DNA from: Pseudomonadales bacterium
GTDB lineage: Bacteria; Pseudomonadota; Gammaproteobacteria; Pseudomonadales; JAHRWD01
Assembly (NCBI GenBank): GCA_029210125.1
Contig: JARGPR010000010.1
Location: 37,464 to 101,463 of the forward strand
Reading direction: 5' to 3'
Length of the DNA stretch: 64,000 nucleotides
A program made the translations under genes and the position numbers. Of the stretch, positions 62,239 through 64,000 are shown piece by piece; positions within the stretch are counted from its first letter, which is position 1, and each line of letters begins with the position of its first letter. The notes under the pieces were generated by a model. That model was not told where the DNA came from, did no database searches, and saw nothing but the letters and a program-made list of their open reading frames with translations.

Positions 62239-63741
62239 ATGATTAGCAGATTGAAACCACCCATTCGTAGCTTGCTGCTACTTTATTTCGTGCTTGCTAG
62301 CTACGCGCCGAGTACTTGGGGTGCCGCGAATCCAACCCAACCCAAAGAGCCAAATCTACCCTATCTTGGTGATGCCAGTTCAGCCATTGTGTCACCACAG
62401 CAGGAATACTGGCTGGGGCGTGCGTGGCTCAGGCAGTTTCGACGTCAAGTCAGTACGCTCGATGATCCATTGATCAGTCATTACCTCGAGAAACTGGTTT
62501 ATCGGCTGGTGCCCGGTAGCGGCCTTGGAAACTGGCCCCTGGAGCTGGTGGTGGTCGATAATTCTGATCTCAATGCCTTTGCAGCCCCTGGCGGTGTACT
62601 TGGCATCAACACTGGCACTCTACGATACGCCGAAACAGAAGGTGAACTGGCATCCATCATTGCACATGAACTGGCGCATATCAGCCAGCGTCATTTCGCC
62701 CGCGGTGTTGAGGAAGCAAAAAGCAATCAGGTACCCGCTCTTGCGGCGATGCTAGCCAGCATCTTGCTTATTGCAACAACCGGTGGTGATGCGGGGTTTG
62801 CTGCACTGGCCAGCACCCAGGCGGTGATGCAGCAGCAGTATCTGAGGTTCAGTCGAAAAAATGAAGCCGAGGCCGACCGACTGGGTTTAGTCACTTTAAT
62901 GAAAGCCAACTATGACCCGTTGGCCATGCCCACGATGTTTGAGCGAATGTTACGGGCCAAACGTTATTCAGGTCAGAACCCATCAGAGTTTCTACTCACC
63001 CACCCGTTAACCGAATCACGGATCGCGGATACCCGAAACAGGGCGGAACAATATGCAAATAGTCCGTCGCTGAAACGGGATACCCTGCAATATCAGTTGA
63101 TACGAAATCGCATTCAAACGATTTCCGAGCGTTCCCCCGGCAAGCTGATCAAATACTTTAAGGCTAAACTAGCGGAAGGTCTGTCGCCCTATCACGACGC
63201 AGATCGCTACGGTTTACTGTTGGCTTATACCAAAGCGGAGCAGTATCAAGAAGCCAGAGAGCTCCTAAAAGAACTACTGAATTCAAGCTCCGATAAGCTT
63301 GAATATTTGATGGCGCAATCTGAAATTGAACTTCAAACCGGCAACACTGAAGAAGCGGTCGCACTTTTGAAAAAACAGCTCGAATTGCAACCTGAATACT
63401 ATCCCCTGGAGATGCAACTGGCCAAAGCCTATCGCCTTAACGGAGATCCGAAAGCATCCGCAGAAATCATTGAAAGCATCACTAAAAATCGAACAGAAGA
63501 TCCTTACGTCTGGTTTGAGCTAGCAGAAGCAAGGGGGCTAGCAGATGATAAACTCGGCGTTCACCGAGCTCGGGCTGAGTTTTTTCAGTTAGTGGGAAAT
63601 TTCAGTCAGGCAAAGAAACAGCTTCAATTTGCGCTACAGATGACCGGCCAGCAATTTGCGCTTTCATCTGCGATAGAGCAGCGTATCGTGGAAATCACTC
63701 GGATTGAATACACATCCAGGGATGCCATGAAATCGCTTTAG
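62239..63741 (+). CDS. bepA: BepA-like M48 periplasmic metalloprotease with TPR repeats
   Basis: 500-aa protein. Signal peptide (SLLLLYFVLASYAPSTWGA), M48 protease domain with AHELAHISQRHF (His143, Glu144, His147) and third ligand in KNEAEADRLGL, then a TPR domain from about 300 to 490. In E. coli BepA monitors LptD and other outer membrane assembly. It diverges from tusA over 229 bp. Length matches family members. Confidence 0.95.
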   Translation: MISRLKPPIRSLLLLYFVLASYAPSTWGAANPTQPKEPNLPYLGDASSAIVSPQQEYWLGRAWLRQFRRQVSTLDDPLISHYLEKLVYRLVPGSGLGNWPLELVVVDNSDLNAFAAPGGVLGINTGTLRYAETEGELASIIAHELAHISQRHFARGVEEAKSNQVPALAAMLASILLIATTGGDAGFAALASTQAVMQQQYLRFSRKNEAEADRLGLVTLMKANYDPLAMPTMFERMLRAKRYSGQNPSEFLLTHPLTESRIADTRNRAEQYANSPSLKRDTLQYQLIRNRIQTISERSPGKLIKYFKAKLAEGLSPYHDADRYGLLLAYTKAEQYQEARELLKELLNSSSDKLEYLMAQSEIELQTGNTEEAVALLKKQLELQPEYYPLEMQLAKAYRLNGDPKASAEIIESITKNRTEDPYVWFELAEARGLADDKLGVHRARAEFFQLVGNFSQAKKQLQFALQMTGQQFALSSAIEQRIVEITRIEYTSRDAMKSL

Positions 63742-63898
63742 CACCGATACCCGCAAAGCCTCATACCCTTCCCTTTGGCTTTTCGCTTACGCAATTCCGT
63801 CACAGCTATGGGACCTGACGCGGGCGAATAGCCAGCGCCATTCATCAAGTCAAAACTCTGGACTAAAACTCGCCCTACTTTGTGAGAACATCGATCAT

Positions 63899-63912
63899 TT
63901 GATTGTGATCAG
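63899..63912. promoter_or_regulatory. FNR/Anr-like palindrome near window end
   Basis: TTGATTGTGATCAG matches the TTGAT-N4-ATCAA consensus at nine of ten positions. A controlled gene would lie right of the window, so it cannot be checked here. Confidence 0.35.
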
Positions 63913-64000
63913 AGTGAAAGTGTCCCCCTAATCAGATAGCCAACTTAACGGCCCGGCGTTGAGGAGCCAACTGGAGAGTTATACCTGTTTTTTAGGTATG

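Overview
The window reads as chromosomal DNA of a Gram-negative gammaproteobacterium, probably a marine or hydrocarbon-associated relative of the Cellvibrionales/Oceanospirillales/Pseudomonadales. The basis is the family content and gene order: secB-grxC-rhodanese-gpmI-envC-ctpA, dapA-bamC-WalJ-like-purC, bepA-tusA-permease, and methyltransferase-rnhA-dnaQ. Lipoproteins, an RND pump and a beta-barrel confirm an outer membrane. Species cannot be fixed from the sequence alone.

Layout. 1-987: 3' end of rlmKL. 1068-11797 (all minus strand): six tandem CYP153-type cytochrome P450 genes, two near-identical [2Fe-2S] ferredoxins and one FAD/NADH ferredoxin reductase. This is a complete electron-transfer chain for terminal hydroxylation of alkanes or other aliphatic chains, with hairpins between most genes. 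11910-12833: two MaoC/hot-dog hydratases. 12988-16470: rimO, ttcA and an LCAT-like lipase. 16487-21878: RND pump, its adaptor and a separate beta-barrel protein. 22190-27625: HDOD-GAF regulator, MltD-like transglycosylase, methyltransferase-rnhA-dnaQ. 27694-35390: rmuC, several hydrolases, a membrane protein, a TraB/GumN protein, an MFS transporter and a peptidoglycan-binding protein. 35567-35745: tRNA-Asp and tRNA-Val behind a good sigma70 promoter. 35949-41871: secB to ctpA. 42241-44605: SulP transporter plus tandem universal stress protein. 44986-47691: a GC-rich P-type ATPase, likely acquired. 48033-49519: a rhombosortase and its probable lipoprotein substrate. 49756-50386: a broken DNA glycosylase gene. 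50610-51278: DUF2459-like lipoprotein. 51519-51595: tRNA-Arg. 51662-63741: housekeeping genes from purC to bepA.

How the parts work together. In the accessory block the reductase takes electrons from NADH, one of the two ferredoxins carries them, and six P450s with variable B-C loop regions oxidise the substrate. The six fall into three visible pairs (1 with 4, 2 with 3, 5 with 6), which suggests stepwise duplication and substrate diversification. The hydratases next door could act on the acyl chains produced, but this is inferred from position. The most interesting items are the P450 expansion and its internal hairpins, the rhombosortase/GlyGly-CTERM pair, and the glycosylase pseudogene with an identifiable 4-bp slippage lesion. 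No CRISPR array, insertion sequence, prophage or integrase was seen.
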